Below are positions 17,146 to 23,582 of a DNA stretch of 29,919 nt, piece by piece. Position 1 is the first letter of the stretch. Every line of letters begins with the position of its first letter. The notes under the pieces are model-generated. The model worked only from the letters and a program-made list of their open reading frames with translations. It was not told the DNA's origin and ran no database searches. A program made the position numbers and the translations under genes. The stretch covers positions 1 through 29,919 of the forward strand of contig JARRNJ010000027.1 of assembly GCA_037385045.1 (NCBI GenBank). Direction: 5' to 3'. The stretch is from JARRNJ01 sp037385045 (GTDB taxonomy: Bacteria > Pseudomonadota > Gammaproteobacteria > JASBUN01).

Positions 17146-18204
17146 ATGACAGTCAGGGTACTGGTGGTCGACGATTCGGGGTTTTTCCGCCGTCGGGTGA
17201 CGCAAATGCTCGATGCCGACCCGCGTCTGGAGGTGGTCGGGACCGCGGCCGACGGCCGCGAGGCGATCGCAAAGCGGCGCGAACTCAACCCGAATGTCAT
17301 TACCATGGACATCGAGATGCCCGTGATGGATGGAATCACGGCCGTGCGCCGTATTATGGCCATGCATCCGGTACCCATCCTGATGTTTTCCTCCCTGACC
17401 CATGAAGGCGCGCAGGCGACGTTCGACGCGCTGGACGCCGGTGCGCTGGATTATCTGCCGAAGAATTTCGACGACATTTCCCGGAATCGGGACGAAGCGA
17501 CGCGCATCTTGCGCTCGCGGGTGTGGACCCTCGGCATTCGCGGCCTGCCGGCGGCGAGCCGGGCGTCGGCGGCAGGCCCCGGTCGCGCGGCGGCCGCCCC
17601 CGCACGCGCGGCGCCGCATGCCCCGGCACGTCGCGGCGACTACGGGGTCGTCGCCATCGGCACCTCGACCGGCGGACCGGTGGCGCTGCAGGAGGTGTTG
17701 ACGAAACTGCCCGCCAGCTTTCCGCTGCCGATCCTGCTGATCCAACACATGCCGGGAACGTTCACTCCGGCGTTTGCGCGTCGGCTCGATCAGATTTGCG
17801 CGATCCAGGTTCGTGAAGCAGCCGACGGCGATTGGCTGGAGCCGGGCACGGCGCTGTTGGCGCCGGGCGGCAAGCAGATGGTGGTGGAGGTGCGGGGAGA
17901 GCGCCTGCGGGTGGCCATCCGCGAGAGCACGCCGGAGCAGAACTACCGCCCGTGTGTCGACGTCACGTTCAGTTCCCTGGCCAAGGCGGCCAGAGGCAAG
18001 ACCCTGGCGGTGGTGTTGACCGGCATGGGCGCCGATGGGCGCGAAGGGGCGAAGCTGCTCAAGGAAGGTGGATCCACTGTCTGGGCTCAGGACGAGAACA
18101 CCAGTGTGATCTACGGAATGCCCATGGCGATTGCGCGGGCGGGCCTGGCCGACCAGATCCTGCCGCTGCCGGAGATCGGAACGCGGTTGGTGGAGACCGT
18201 CTAG
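17146..18204 (+). CDS. cheB: Chemotaxis methylesterase/deamidase CheB
   Basis: CheB demethylates and deamidates chemoreceptors when phosphorylated by CheA. The 352-residue product has a receiver domain (about 1-125, phospho-acceptor D55 in TMDIEMPVMDG), an Ala/Arg-rich linker (about 130-165), and the esterase domain with catalytic S174 (GTSTGGP), H201 (IQHMPGTF) and D297 (GMGADGREG). TAGGAG lies 8 bases before ATG 17146. The receptor methyltransferase gene cheR is not in this window. motC begins 4 bases after its stop codon. Confidence 0.97.
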   Translation: MTVRVLVVDDSGFFRRRVTQMLDADPRLEVVGTAADGREAIAKRRELNPNVITMDIEMPVMDGITAVRRIMAMHPVPILMFSSLTHEGAQATFDALDAGALDYLPKNFDDISRNRDEATRILRSRVWTLGIRGLPAASRASAAGPGRAAAAPARAAPHAPARRGDYGVVAIGTSTGGPVALQEVLTKLPASFPLPILLIQHMPGTFTPAFARRLDQICAIQVREAADGDWLEPGTALLAPGGKQMVVEVRGERLRVAIRESTPEQNYRPCVDVTFSSLAKAARGKTLAVVLTGMGADGREGAKLLKEGGSTVWAQDENTSVIYGMPMAIARAGLADQILPLPEIGTRLVETV

Positions 18205-18207
18205 ATC

Positions 18208-18948
18208 ATGGATATCCTGACGATCGTCGGCGTCGTTGTTGCTATCGGCGCGATTATCGGCGGCAACATGCTGGAAGGCGGCCATGTCGAGTCGCTGATG
18301 CAGCTTACCGCCTTCATCATCGTGTTGGGGGGCACACTTGGCGCGATCCTGGTGCAGACGCCGATGTCAGTTTTCTTTCGCGCACTGCGCATTCTCCTGT
18401 GGCTGGTATTCCCCCCCAAACTGAAGGCCCAGGAAGCAATAGAGAAGATCGTCAGCTGGAGCAATATCGCCCGTAAAGAGGGGCTGCTGGGACTGGAGAG
18501 CATTACCGAGACCGAAGAGGACGCGTTCGCGCGCAAGGGTCTGCAGTTGCTGGTGGACGGCAGCGAGCCGGAGACCATTCGGGGAATTCTGGAAGTGGAA
18601 CTCGCGACCAAGGAGCACGGTGACACCCAATCAGCCAAGGTATTCGAATCCATGGGCGGCTATTCGCCGACCATCGGCATCCTCGGCGCGGTCATGGGTC
18701 TCATCCATGTCATGAACAACCTGGCGGACCCCAGCAAGCTGGGCGGCGGTATCGCCGTGGCGTTCGTCGCCACGATATACGGTGTGGGCAGTGCCAACCT
18801 GTTCTTTCTGCCCATGTCGAACAAGTTGAAGTCGGTGATTCACGATCAGACTCAATTCCGGGAAATGGTGATCGAGGGCATCATTTCCATCGCCGAGGGC
18901 GAAAATCCCCGCAACATCGAGAGCAAGCTGCAGGGATACGTGCAATAG
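18208..18948 (+). CDS. motC: Flagellar motor stator protein MotC (MotA family)
   Basis: A 246-residue MotA-family protein with four membrane spans. Spans 1-2 are near residues 1-55 (IVGVVVAIGAIIGG, FIIVLGGTLGAILVQTP), and spans 3-4 are near 150-205, including the conserved Pro-containing SPTIGILGAVMGLIHVMNN. It forms the rotating ring of an ion-driven stator around a MotD dimer. The position after cheB matches the motC-motD pair of Pseudomonas aeruginosa, which acts beside a separate motAB set, suggesting that this organism may have two stator systems. The symbol rests on that synteny. Confidence 0.92.
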   Translation: MDILTIVGVVVAIGAIIGGNMLEGGHVESLMQLTAFIIVLGGTLGAILVQTPMSVFFRALRILLWLVFPPKLKAQEAIEKIVSWSNIARKEGLLGLESITETEEDAFARKGLQLLVDGSEPETIRGILEVELATKEHGDTQSAKVFESMGGYSPTIGILGAVMGLIHVMNNLADPSKLGGGIAVAFVATIYGVGSANLFFLPMSNKLKSVIHDQTQFREMVIEGIISIAEGENPRNIESKLQGYVQ

Positions 18949-19003
18949 CGGCACGCTCCGATCCATCCCGGTCCTGTTCCGTGCCAACGGGAATTGTCCG
19001 CAG

Positions 19004-19020
19004 TGGCATGGACTTTGCAA
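19004..19020 (+). promoter_or_regulatory. Sigma-54 promoter between motC and motD
   Basis: TGGCATG-GACT-TTGCAA matches the -24/-12 consensus with exact spacing. Predicted transcription start is near 19030, about 26 bases before the motD ATG (19056). It lies in a 107-base gap after motC, so motD and the following parC-parP genes can be transcribed independently of cheYZAB-motC. Confidence 0.83.
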
Positions 19021-19055
19021 CTCGTCGATAGAGGGTCACTACCGAGCCGTTTGCC

Positions 19056-20186
19056 ATGGCGCGCAAGAAGAAACCTGAAGAGCACGAAAACCACGAGCGG
19101 TGGCTGGTGTCCTATGCGGATTTCATCACCCTGCTGTTCGCGTTCTTCGTCGTGATGTACGCCGTGTCTTCGGTCAACGAAGGCAAGTACCGCGTGTTGT
19201 CCGAATCCCTGGTGGCGGCGTTCCGGTCGCCGATGAAGTCCATTTCGCCGATCCAGGTGGGGCGGACGGCCAAGGCGCCCGCCACCGAGCAACTGGACTT
19301 CCGGAAAATCCCGCTCCCACCGGTGATTCAACTACCCGACATGCCCGCTCCCCGGCCCCAGCATCGTCCGCCGCCGCCCAAGCCTCGGCACGGCAGCGAC
19401 GGCAGTGAGCGGCAGCTGAAACAGATTTCCGACAAGATCGTTGCCGCCATGGCGGATCTGATCAAGCAGAAATTGATATCGGTGCGGCGCACCAAGAATT
19501 GGGTGCAGGTGCAGATCAACGCCAGCGTGCTGTTCCCGAGCGGAAGCGCGACGCCGGCGGCGGCCGCGGTGCCGACCCTGACCAAACTTGCGAAGGTGCT
19601 GCACGGCTTTCCCAATCCGATTCACGTCGAGGGATTCACCGACAACGTTCCCATCCACAATCTGTTCTTCCGTTCCAACTGGGAGCTGTCGGCCAGCCGC
19701 GCGGCCATGGTCGTGCAGTTGCTCGGCGAGCACGGCGTCTCGCCCGAACGCATGGTCGCCGTCGGTTACGGCGAATACCGGCCGGTGGCCGACAACAACA
19801 CACCGGAAGGGCGCAGGCAGAACCGGCGTGTAGTGCTGGTGATCGAAGCGGTCAAGGGCGCCGAGCAGAAGGTGGCAAGCAGTCTCGAGCGCTTGGCGCC
19901 GCCGCCGAACGACGATGCCGCCGCGACGGACCAGGCACAGCCGGCCGCCCCTGGCGGGGGTAACAACCAGCCGAGCGCGGCCGGCGCGTCGCCGCCCGCG
20001 TCGGCTGCAACGGCGCACGACTCATCCCGCTCCGCGGTATTGCGGGCGGCGGCGCAACAGCCCGGCGAGTTCACGGTGATTGCACCGCCGATCCGGCTGC
20101 CGTTCATACCGGCGGGACGGGGGCTGGGGCATCCGATCGACATTGCCCCGCCTGCGGGACAGGCGCCGGTGGCGGGCGTGAAGTGA
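19056..20186 (+). CDS. motD: Flagellar motor stator protein MotD (MotB family)
   Basis: The peptidoglycan-anchoring stator subunit. The 376-residue product has a basic N-terminus, one membrane span with the essential ion-binding aspartate D22 (SYADFITLLFAFFVVMYAVS), a Pro-rich linker (about 95-130) and an OmpA-like domain (about 160-265). That domain shows VEGFTDNVPIHN, NWELSASRA and GYGEYRPVADNNTPEGRRQN. A roughly 110-residue Ala/Pro-rich tail with no recognisable domain follows, longer than in typical MotB. ATG 19056 lacks a strong ribosome site. Its stop overlaps the next gene. Confidence 0.93.
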   Translation: MARKKKPEEHENHERWLVSYADFITLLFAFFVVMYAVSSVNEGKYRVLSESLVAAFRSPMKSISPIQVGRTAKAPATEQLDFRKIPLPPVIQLPDMPAPRPQHRPPPPKPRHGSDGSERQLKQISDKIVAAMADLIKQKLISVRRTKNWVQVQINASVLFPSGSATPAAAAVPTLTKLAKVLHGFPNPIHVEGFTDNVPIHNLFFRSNWELSASRAAMVVQLLGEHGVSPERMVAVGYGEYRPVADNNTPEGRRQNRRVVLVIEAVKGAEQKVASSLERLAPPPNDDAAATDQAQPAAPGGGNNQPSAAGASPPASAATAHDSSRSAVLRAAAQQPGEFTVIAPPIRLPFIPAGRGLGHPIDIAPPAGQAPVAGVK

Positions 20187-20980
20187 TGCACATCTGGAGC
20201 ATTGCCAATCAGAAGGGCGGGGTGGGAAAGACCACCACCGCCGTGACCCTGGCGGGTCTGTGTGCCGGACAGGGTTATAGAACCCTGTTGCTGGACATGG
20301 ATCCCCATGGCTCCCTCACCGCCTATTTCGGCCATGACCCCGAAACCCTCGAGTCGGGCTTGTACACGCTGTTCCAGGCGCCGCCCGAAAGCGCCGCGCA
20401 GGTGCGGGCGCTGCTGCGCGAGACGAAGCAGGCCAACCTGTCATTGTTGCCGGCCTCGACCGCTCTGGCCACGCTGGACCGGCAGCTGGGCGCACGCGAC
20501 GGTATGGGGCTGGTGGCGGCGCGGGCTCTGGAGCAGGTGGCCCAAGAGTTCGATCATGCGTTCATCGACTGCCCGCCCATGCTGGGTGTCCTCATGGTCA
20601 ATGCGCTGGCGGCCTGCGACCGTCTGATCGTCCCGGTGCAGACCGAGTTCCTGGCCATCAAGGGCCTGGAGCGCATGTTGCACACCCTGTCGATGATCGA
20701 ACGGGCCAAGAGTCTGCGGGTCCCGCACACCATCGTTCCGACCATGTTCGACCGCCGCACACGTGCCTCCATTGACAGCCTGAGGGTTCTGCGCGAGCGC
20801 TTTGGGAAGCAGTTGTGGGAGGGCGTGGTGCCGGTGGACACGCGTTTCCGCGACGCCAGCCGCGCCGGTGTCCCCCTGGGGCAGTTCATGCCGGGTTCAC
20901 GGGGCGCAAAGGCCTATGGTGAGTTGTTGGACTATCTCTTTGGGGCGATCGGCCATGGCGCCAAGGCGGTGGCCTCATGA
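20186..20980 (+). CDS. parC: ParA-family ATPase ParC (polar chemotaxis array positioning)
   Basis: A 264-residue ParA-type ATPase with deviant Walker A NQKGGVGKTTTAVTLAG (residues 8-24), DMDPHGSLTAYFG and DCPPMLGVLMVNALAA. Its position between motD and a CheW-domain protein matches ParC of Vibrio and the PA1462 locus of Pseudomonas, which place chemotaxis arrays at the pole; it is not a chromosome partition locus, since no parB is present. ATG 20186 overlaps the motD stop codon by one base. The symbol follows the Vibrio name and should not be confused with topoisomerase IV parC. Confidence 0.88.
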   Translation: MHIWSIANQKGGVGKTTTAVTLAGLCAGQGYRTLLLDMDPHGSLTAYFGHDPETLESGLYTLFQAPPESAAQVRALLRETKQANLSLLPASTALATLDRQLGARDGMGLVAARALEQVAQEFDHAFIDCPPMLGVLMVNALAACDRLIVPVQTEFLAIKGLERMLHTLSMIERAKSLRVPHTIVPTMFDRRTRASIDSLRVLRERFGKQLWEGVVPVDTRFRDASRAGVPLGQFMPGSRGAKAYGELLDYLFGAIGHGAKAVAS

Positions 20981-21648
20981 GCGGCGGCCGGAAGCCCGCG
21001 CCCACGGAGCTGCTGGAGCAGCACCTGGCGCTGCGCAGTTATCTGGAAGCACTGCTGGGCGAAGTCCCGGATGGGGACGAGGCGGGTGATGCCGCGCCCG
21101 AGGTCCAGGCCGGCGCGGGGCCTCCACCGGAGCCCGAATCGACGCCGGCGGCCGTCGTCGACCCGCAGGAGAGCGCGGCGGCGTGGGCCAGCGACCGGTT
21201 CCAGTGCCTGCTGTTCGGCGTCGGTGGCCTGACCCTGGCCATGCCGTTGGCCCTGCTGAATGGGGTGATCCCCTGGCAGGAGGTGACGCCGCTGCCGAAC
21301 CGCTCGTCGCAGTTCCTCGGCCTGGTGCGTTACCAGGGGCAGAGCGTCAAGGTTGTGGACACGGCGCTGGTGGTGATGCCGGAGCGGGTTCAGCGCCACG
21401 AATTGGCGCCGGCGACCGAACGTGCCCGCCATATCATTCTCATGGGCGGCGGGCGGTGGGGGCTCGCCTGCGACCGGATCGGCGACGTCCTGGCCCTGGA
21501 CCCGGCGGACGTGCGTTGGCGCACGACCAAAGGAAAACGGCCGTGGCTCGCGGGAACGGTGCTCCAGCACATGTGTGCGCTCATCGAGCCGCGGGCACTG
21601 GAACGACTGCTGGCCACCGGCGAGGCTCAGCCCCCGGCCGGCGGCTAG
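20977..21648 (+). CDS. parP: CheW-domain array protein ParP
   Basis: A 223-residue protein with an N-terminal amphipathic segment (PTELLEQHLALRSYLEALLG, residues 7-26), an acidic/Pro linker (about 30-70) and a C-terminal CheW-like domain (about 72-215: LLFGVGGLTLAMPLALLNGV, FLGLVRYQGQSVKVVDTALVV, ACDRIGDVLALDPADVRW). In Vibrio, ParP binds CheA and ParC and holds arrays at the pole. ATG overlaps the parC stop as ATGA, so the two are coupled. The call rests on domain layout and synteny. Confidence 0.88.
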   Translation: MSGGRKPAPTELLEQHLALRSYLEALLGEVPDGDEAGDAAPEVQAGAGPPPEPESTPAAVVDPQESAAAWASDRFQCLLFGVGGLTLAMPLALLNGVIPWQEVTPLPNRSSQFLGLVRYQGQSVKVVDTALVVMPERVQRHELAPATERARHIILMGGGRWGLACDRIGDVLALDPADVRWRTTKGKRPWLAGTVLQHMCALIEPRALERLLATGEAQPPAGG

Positions 21649-21890
21649 CCCGCGCAGCGCACCTTGGGGGCCAGGCACGCCTGGGCCCGCCGGGTTGCCC
21701 GGTTCGTGCACCGTCCTGGCCCCGGGACGCGGCCAATGCGATCGTGATGGCCAAATGGGCTCCCGGCAGATTTGTCACTCCAGACATCGCGGCGGCTTTG
21801 GTTTTGTGCCGTGACGGGCAAAACCGCTCCGCGGCGGCCTTGTGCGCCTGTTCGGCACCAGCATCCCGCAAGCCGGCGTTACAGGCGGAC
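21649..21890. other. Non-coding interval between parP and cheW promoters
   Basis: No gene is supported. It contains GC-rich imperfect hairpins just after parP (for example CCGGG-TTG-CCCGG) and a hairpin at 21800-21825 with arms GGTTTTG / CAAAACC. No T tract follows either, so termination would have to be Rho-type. The right end runs into the FliA promoter at 21891. Confidence 0.6.
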
Positions 21891-21917
21891 TAAAGTGGCA
21901 AGCTCCGCAGCCGCTAA
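21891..21917 (+). promoter_or_regulatory. FliA (sigma-28) promoter of cheW
   Basis: TAAAGTGG, an 11-base spacer, then GCCGCTAA. The enterobacterial consensus is TAAAGTTT-N11-GCCGATAA, so this has 6/8 and 7/8 matches with exact spacing. Predicted transcription start is near 21924, giving a leader of about 160 bases. The fliA gene for its sigma factor lies 8 kb upstream in the same window. Confidence 0.83.
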
Positions 21918-21972
21918 TTCAATTACATAGCCACAGACCGCGGAGCCCGGGCCGGTCCCGGAGCCGAAAGTG

Positions 21973-21988
21973 TGGCACGGAAAATGCT
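21973..21988 (+). promoter_or_regulatory. Sigma-54 promoter of cheW
   Basis: TGGCACG-GAAA-ATGCT has a perfect -24 box and the GC of the -12 box at correct spacing; one T of the -12 box is A. A run of seven T begins at the last base of the box. Predicted start is near 21999, about 84 bases before the cheW ATG. It lies 56 bases downstream of the FliA promoter, forming a tandem pair. Confidence 0.78.
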
Positions 21989-22082
21989 TTTTTTCGGACA
22001 GGTTACGGCTTCGCCTGGAATTTGACGCAAAACGGAGTGGTCCGGGCGTTGGTTCCCGTACGTCGATCGAGAGGACAGCTAC

Positions 22083-22562
22083 ATGGCGCAGCAAGCGTTG
22101 GATACGACGACGGACCCGGTGGTGCAGTGGGTTACGTTCAAGCTGGATAACGAGACCTACGGCATCAACGTGATGCAGGTCCAGGAAGTGCTGCGGGTGA
22201 CGGAGATTGCTCCGGTCCCCGGAGCGCCCGATTACGTTCTGGGCATCATCAACCTGCGGGGCAACGTGGTGACGGTGCTCGATACCCGCACCCGGTTTGG
22301 TTTGATGCCCCAAGAGCCGGACGAATCCAGCCGTGTCGTGGTAATTGAGGCGGATCACACCGTGGTAGGCATTCTCGTCGACAGCGTCGCCGAAGTGGTG
22401 GAGCTGCGCCGTTCCGCCATAGAGTCGTCGCCCAGTGTGGGCAATGACGAGAGTTCGAAGTACATCGAGGGGGTCGCCAATCACGACGGGGATCTCCTGA
22501 TTCTCGTGGACATCAACAAACTGCTGTCTCAGGACGAGTGGCTGGAGCTGGCGGATATCTGA
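22083..22562 (+). CDS. cheW: Chemotaxis coupling protein CheW
   Basis: CheW links chemoreceptors to CheA in the array. The 159-residue product is one CheW domain (about 15-155) with VTFKLDNETYGINVMQVQEV, GAPDYVLGIINLRGNVVTVL and EGVANHDGDLLILVDINKLL, all well conserved. AGAGGA about 8 bases upstream supports ATG 22083. It has its own tandem FliA and sigma-54 promoters and is followed 14 bases later by a small ORF and a DUF2802 gene, the order known from Pseudomonas. Confidence 0.97.
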   Translation: MAQQALDTTTDPVVQWVTFKLDNETYGINVMQVQEVLRVTEIAPVPGAPDYVLGIINLRGNVVTVLDTRTRFGLMPQEPDESSRVVVIEADHTVVGILVDSVAEVVELRRSAIESSPSVGNDESSKYIEGVANHDGDLLILVDINKLLSQDEWLELADI

Positions 22563-22576
22563 CGCCGTGGTGAACA

Positions 22577-22753
22577 ATGGCGGACATACCCGACATCACG
22601 CCCAGCAAGCCGATCTGGCCGGTGCGGCCCGACGAGCGCAGGCGCTCGCCCAAACAACAGCCGCAGCCGGATGCGGAGCAACCGGAGAAGCGCCGCCAGC
22701 GCGACGATGATGATCGCTCTTCCGATGACGGACACATTGACGAATACGCTTGA
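22577..22753 (+). CDS. Small disordered protein of 58 residues, function unknown
   Basis: The frame from ATG 22577 to TGA 22751-22753 encodes a 58-residue protein, starting MADIPDITPSKPIWPVRPDE, with a basic/Gln/Pro middle (RRRSPKQQPQP), an acidic run (DDDD) and a C-terminal HIDEYA. It has no hydrophobic segment and is probably disordered. It lies 14 bases after cheW, and its stop overlaps the TTG of the next gene as TTGA, so it is likely to be a real, co-translated gene. No ribosome site is strong. I do not recognise a function; the short conserved-looking ends suggest a peptide that binds a partner in the chemotaxis cluster. Confidence 0.6.
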   Translation: MADIPDITPSKPIWPVRPDERRRSPKQQPQPDAEQPEKRRQRDDDDRSSDDGHIDEYA

Positions 22754-22758
22754 AGCAC

Positions 22759-23157
22759 ATGCCCCTCGACCTAGCTACCATTGATCTCGCGTTTGCCGCA
22801 CTGGCCGCTGCCTCGCTGCTCGGCGCATGGCTGGCCGTTGCCGCCGCCCGCCGGGCCAACCGCCGTTTGCGTGAGCAGGACCAACGTCTGGAAGCGCTGC
22901 AGGAGGATGTACGTGCCTTGTGTGCCGGCGCGGTCGGCGTTGATGAGCGCATGGCGCGCCTGGAGCAACGGGCGCGGCGGTTGACGGAGCGCCAGGAGCA
23001 GATTGAGTTGCGTGACAGCGGCGACCGCCTTTATGCCCAGGCTGTGCGCATGGTGGAGAAGGGCGCCGGCGTCGACGAACTGGTTTCTGTGTGTGGCCTG
23101 AGCCGCGGCGAGGCCGAACTCATGGTGCGCATGCGGGGTTTGGAGCAGACGGCGTAG
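22759..23157 (+). CDS. DUF2802 family membrane-anchored protein
   Basis: A 132-residue protein: one N-terminal membrane segment (about 6-30, AFAALAAASLLGAWLAVAAA), a coiled coil (about 35-85, rich in Arg/Glu/Gln/Leu), and a compact C-terminal helix-turn-helix-like part (about 95-128, YAQAVRMVEKGAGVDELVSVCGLSRGEAELMVR). This is the DUF2802 pattern, usually found directly after cheW in polarly flagellated gammaproteobacteria; its role is unknown. ATG 22759 is used; a TTG at 22750 overlapping the previous stop is an alternative. It ends the flagellar/chemotaxis run at a convergent junction. Confidence 0.85.
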   Translation: MPLDLATIDLAFAALAAASLLGAWLAVAAARRANRRLREQDQRLEALQEDVRALCAGAVGVDERMARLEQRARRLTERQEQIELRDSGDRLYAQAVRMVEKGAGVDELVSVCGLSRGEAELMVRMRGLEQTA

Positions 23158-23166
23158 GTTGAGGCA

Positions 23167-23233
23167 GGGAAAAGGGAAAAGGGAAAAGGGAAAAGGTTTT
23201 TTCGCTTTACTCTTTTCCCTTTGCCCTTTCCTC
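23167..23233. repeat. Purine-rich tandem repeat with inverted arm (GGGAAAA)4, convergent junction
   Basis: Four GGG tracts at 23167, 23174, 23181 and 23188, each separated by exactly AAAA, form a 7-base tandem repeat. About 13 bases after the repeat ends, a pyrimidine arm (23210-23233, CTCTTTTCCCTTTGCCC then TTTCCTC) is largely its reverse complement. A long hairpin is possible in RNA from either strand, with a T run after the purine arm. It lies between the convergent DUF2802 and FlhB_CC-like genes, a good place for a two-way terminator. Confidence 0.8.
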
Positions 23234-23242
23234 TCGGCCAGA

Positions 23243-23578
23243 CTAGTTTCCCGGATCCGGAAGTTGCGGCAGCGTATCGTCCGCCTCGGTCGCCGGCTCC
23301 GGCACCCCACACACCCGGCCCGACAGGATGTAGGCGAAGGCGATGATCTCCGCCACGGCCCGATACAGGTTTTCCGGTATCTCGTCACCCAAGTCAATTT
23401 GCGACAGTACCCGTGCCATGGCGGTGTTTTCGTACAAGGGCACGTCGTGCTCGCGGGCGATGCGGCAGATCTGTTCGGCGATGTCGGCTTCGCCCTTGGC
23501 CGTGACCCGCGGCGCGTTCTTGCCGTCATAGCGCAGCGCCACGGCGATTGGCGGCGGCGTTTGGTCCTTTTTTGTCAT
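23243..23578 (-). CDS. Stand-alone FlhB C-terminal domain protein (EscU/YscU/HrcU family)
   Basis: A 111-residue protein starting MTKKDQTPPPIAVALRYDGK. From residue 11 it aligns by eye with the part of FlhB just after the NPTH cleavage site: PIAVALRYDGKNAPRVTAKG here versus HFAVALKYDDKAMGAPRV in this window's FlhB, continuing through VPLYEN and YRAVAEIIAFAYIL. It lacks the membrane domain and NPTH itself, so it resembles a pre-cleaved switch subunit. The start ATG lies 4 bases after the stop of the FliK-like gene, so the two form an operon. Such pairs are known in many flagellated bacteria (compare YlqH of Bacillus), but their role is unclear. Confidence 0.88.
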   Translation of the reverse strand: MTKKDQTPPPIAVALRYDGKNAPRVTAKGEADIAEQICRIAREHDVPLYENTAMARVLSQIDLGDEIPENLYRAVAEIIAFAYILSGRVCGVPEPATEADDTLPQLPDPGN

Positions 23579-23582
23579 CGTC

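Noticed and set aside
20186..20980. Chromosome or plasmid partition ParA locus
   Set aside because: No parB or parS is next to it; the flanking motD and CheW-domain genes point to chemotaxis array positioning.
21811..21830. GGGCAAAACC resembling part of a cyclic-di-GMP riboswitch
   Set aside because: The rest of the GEMM-I core (a downstream GACGCAAAGCC block at proper distance and the second stem) is absent.
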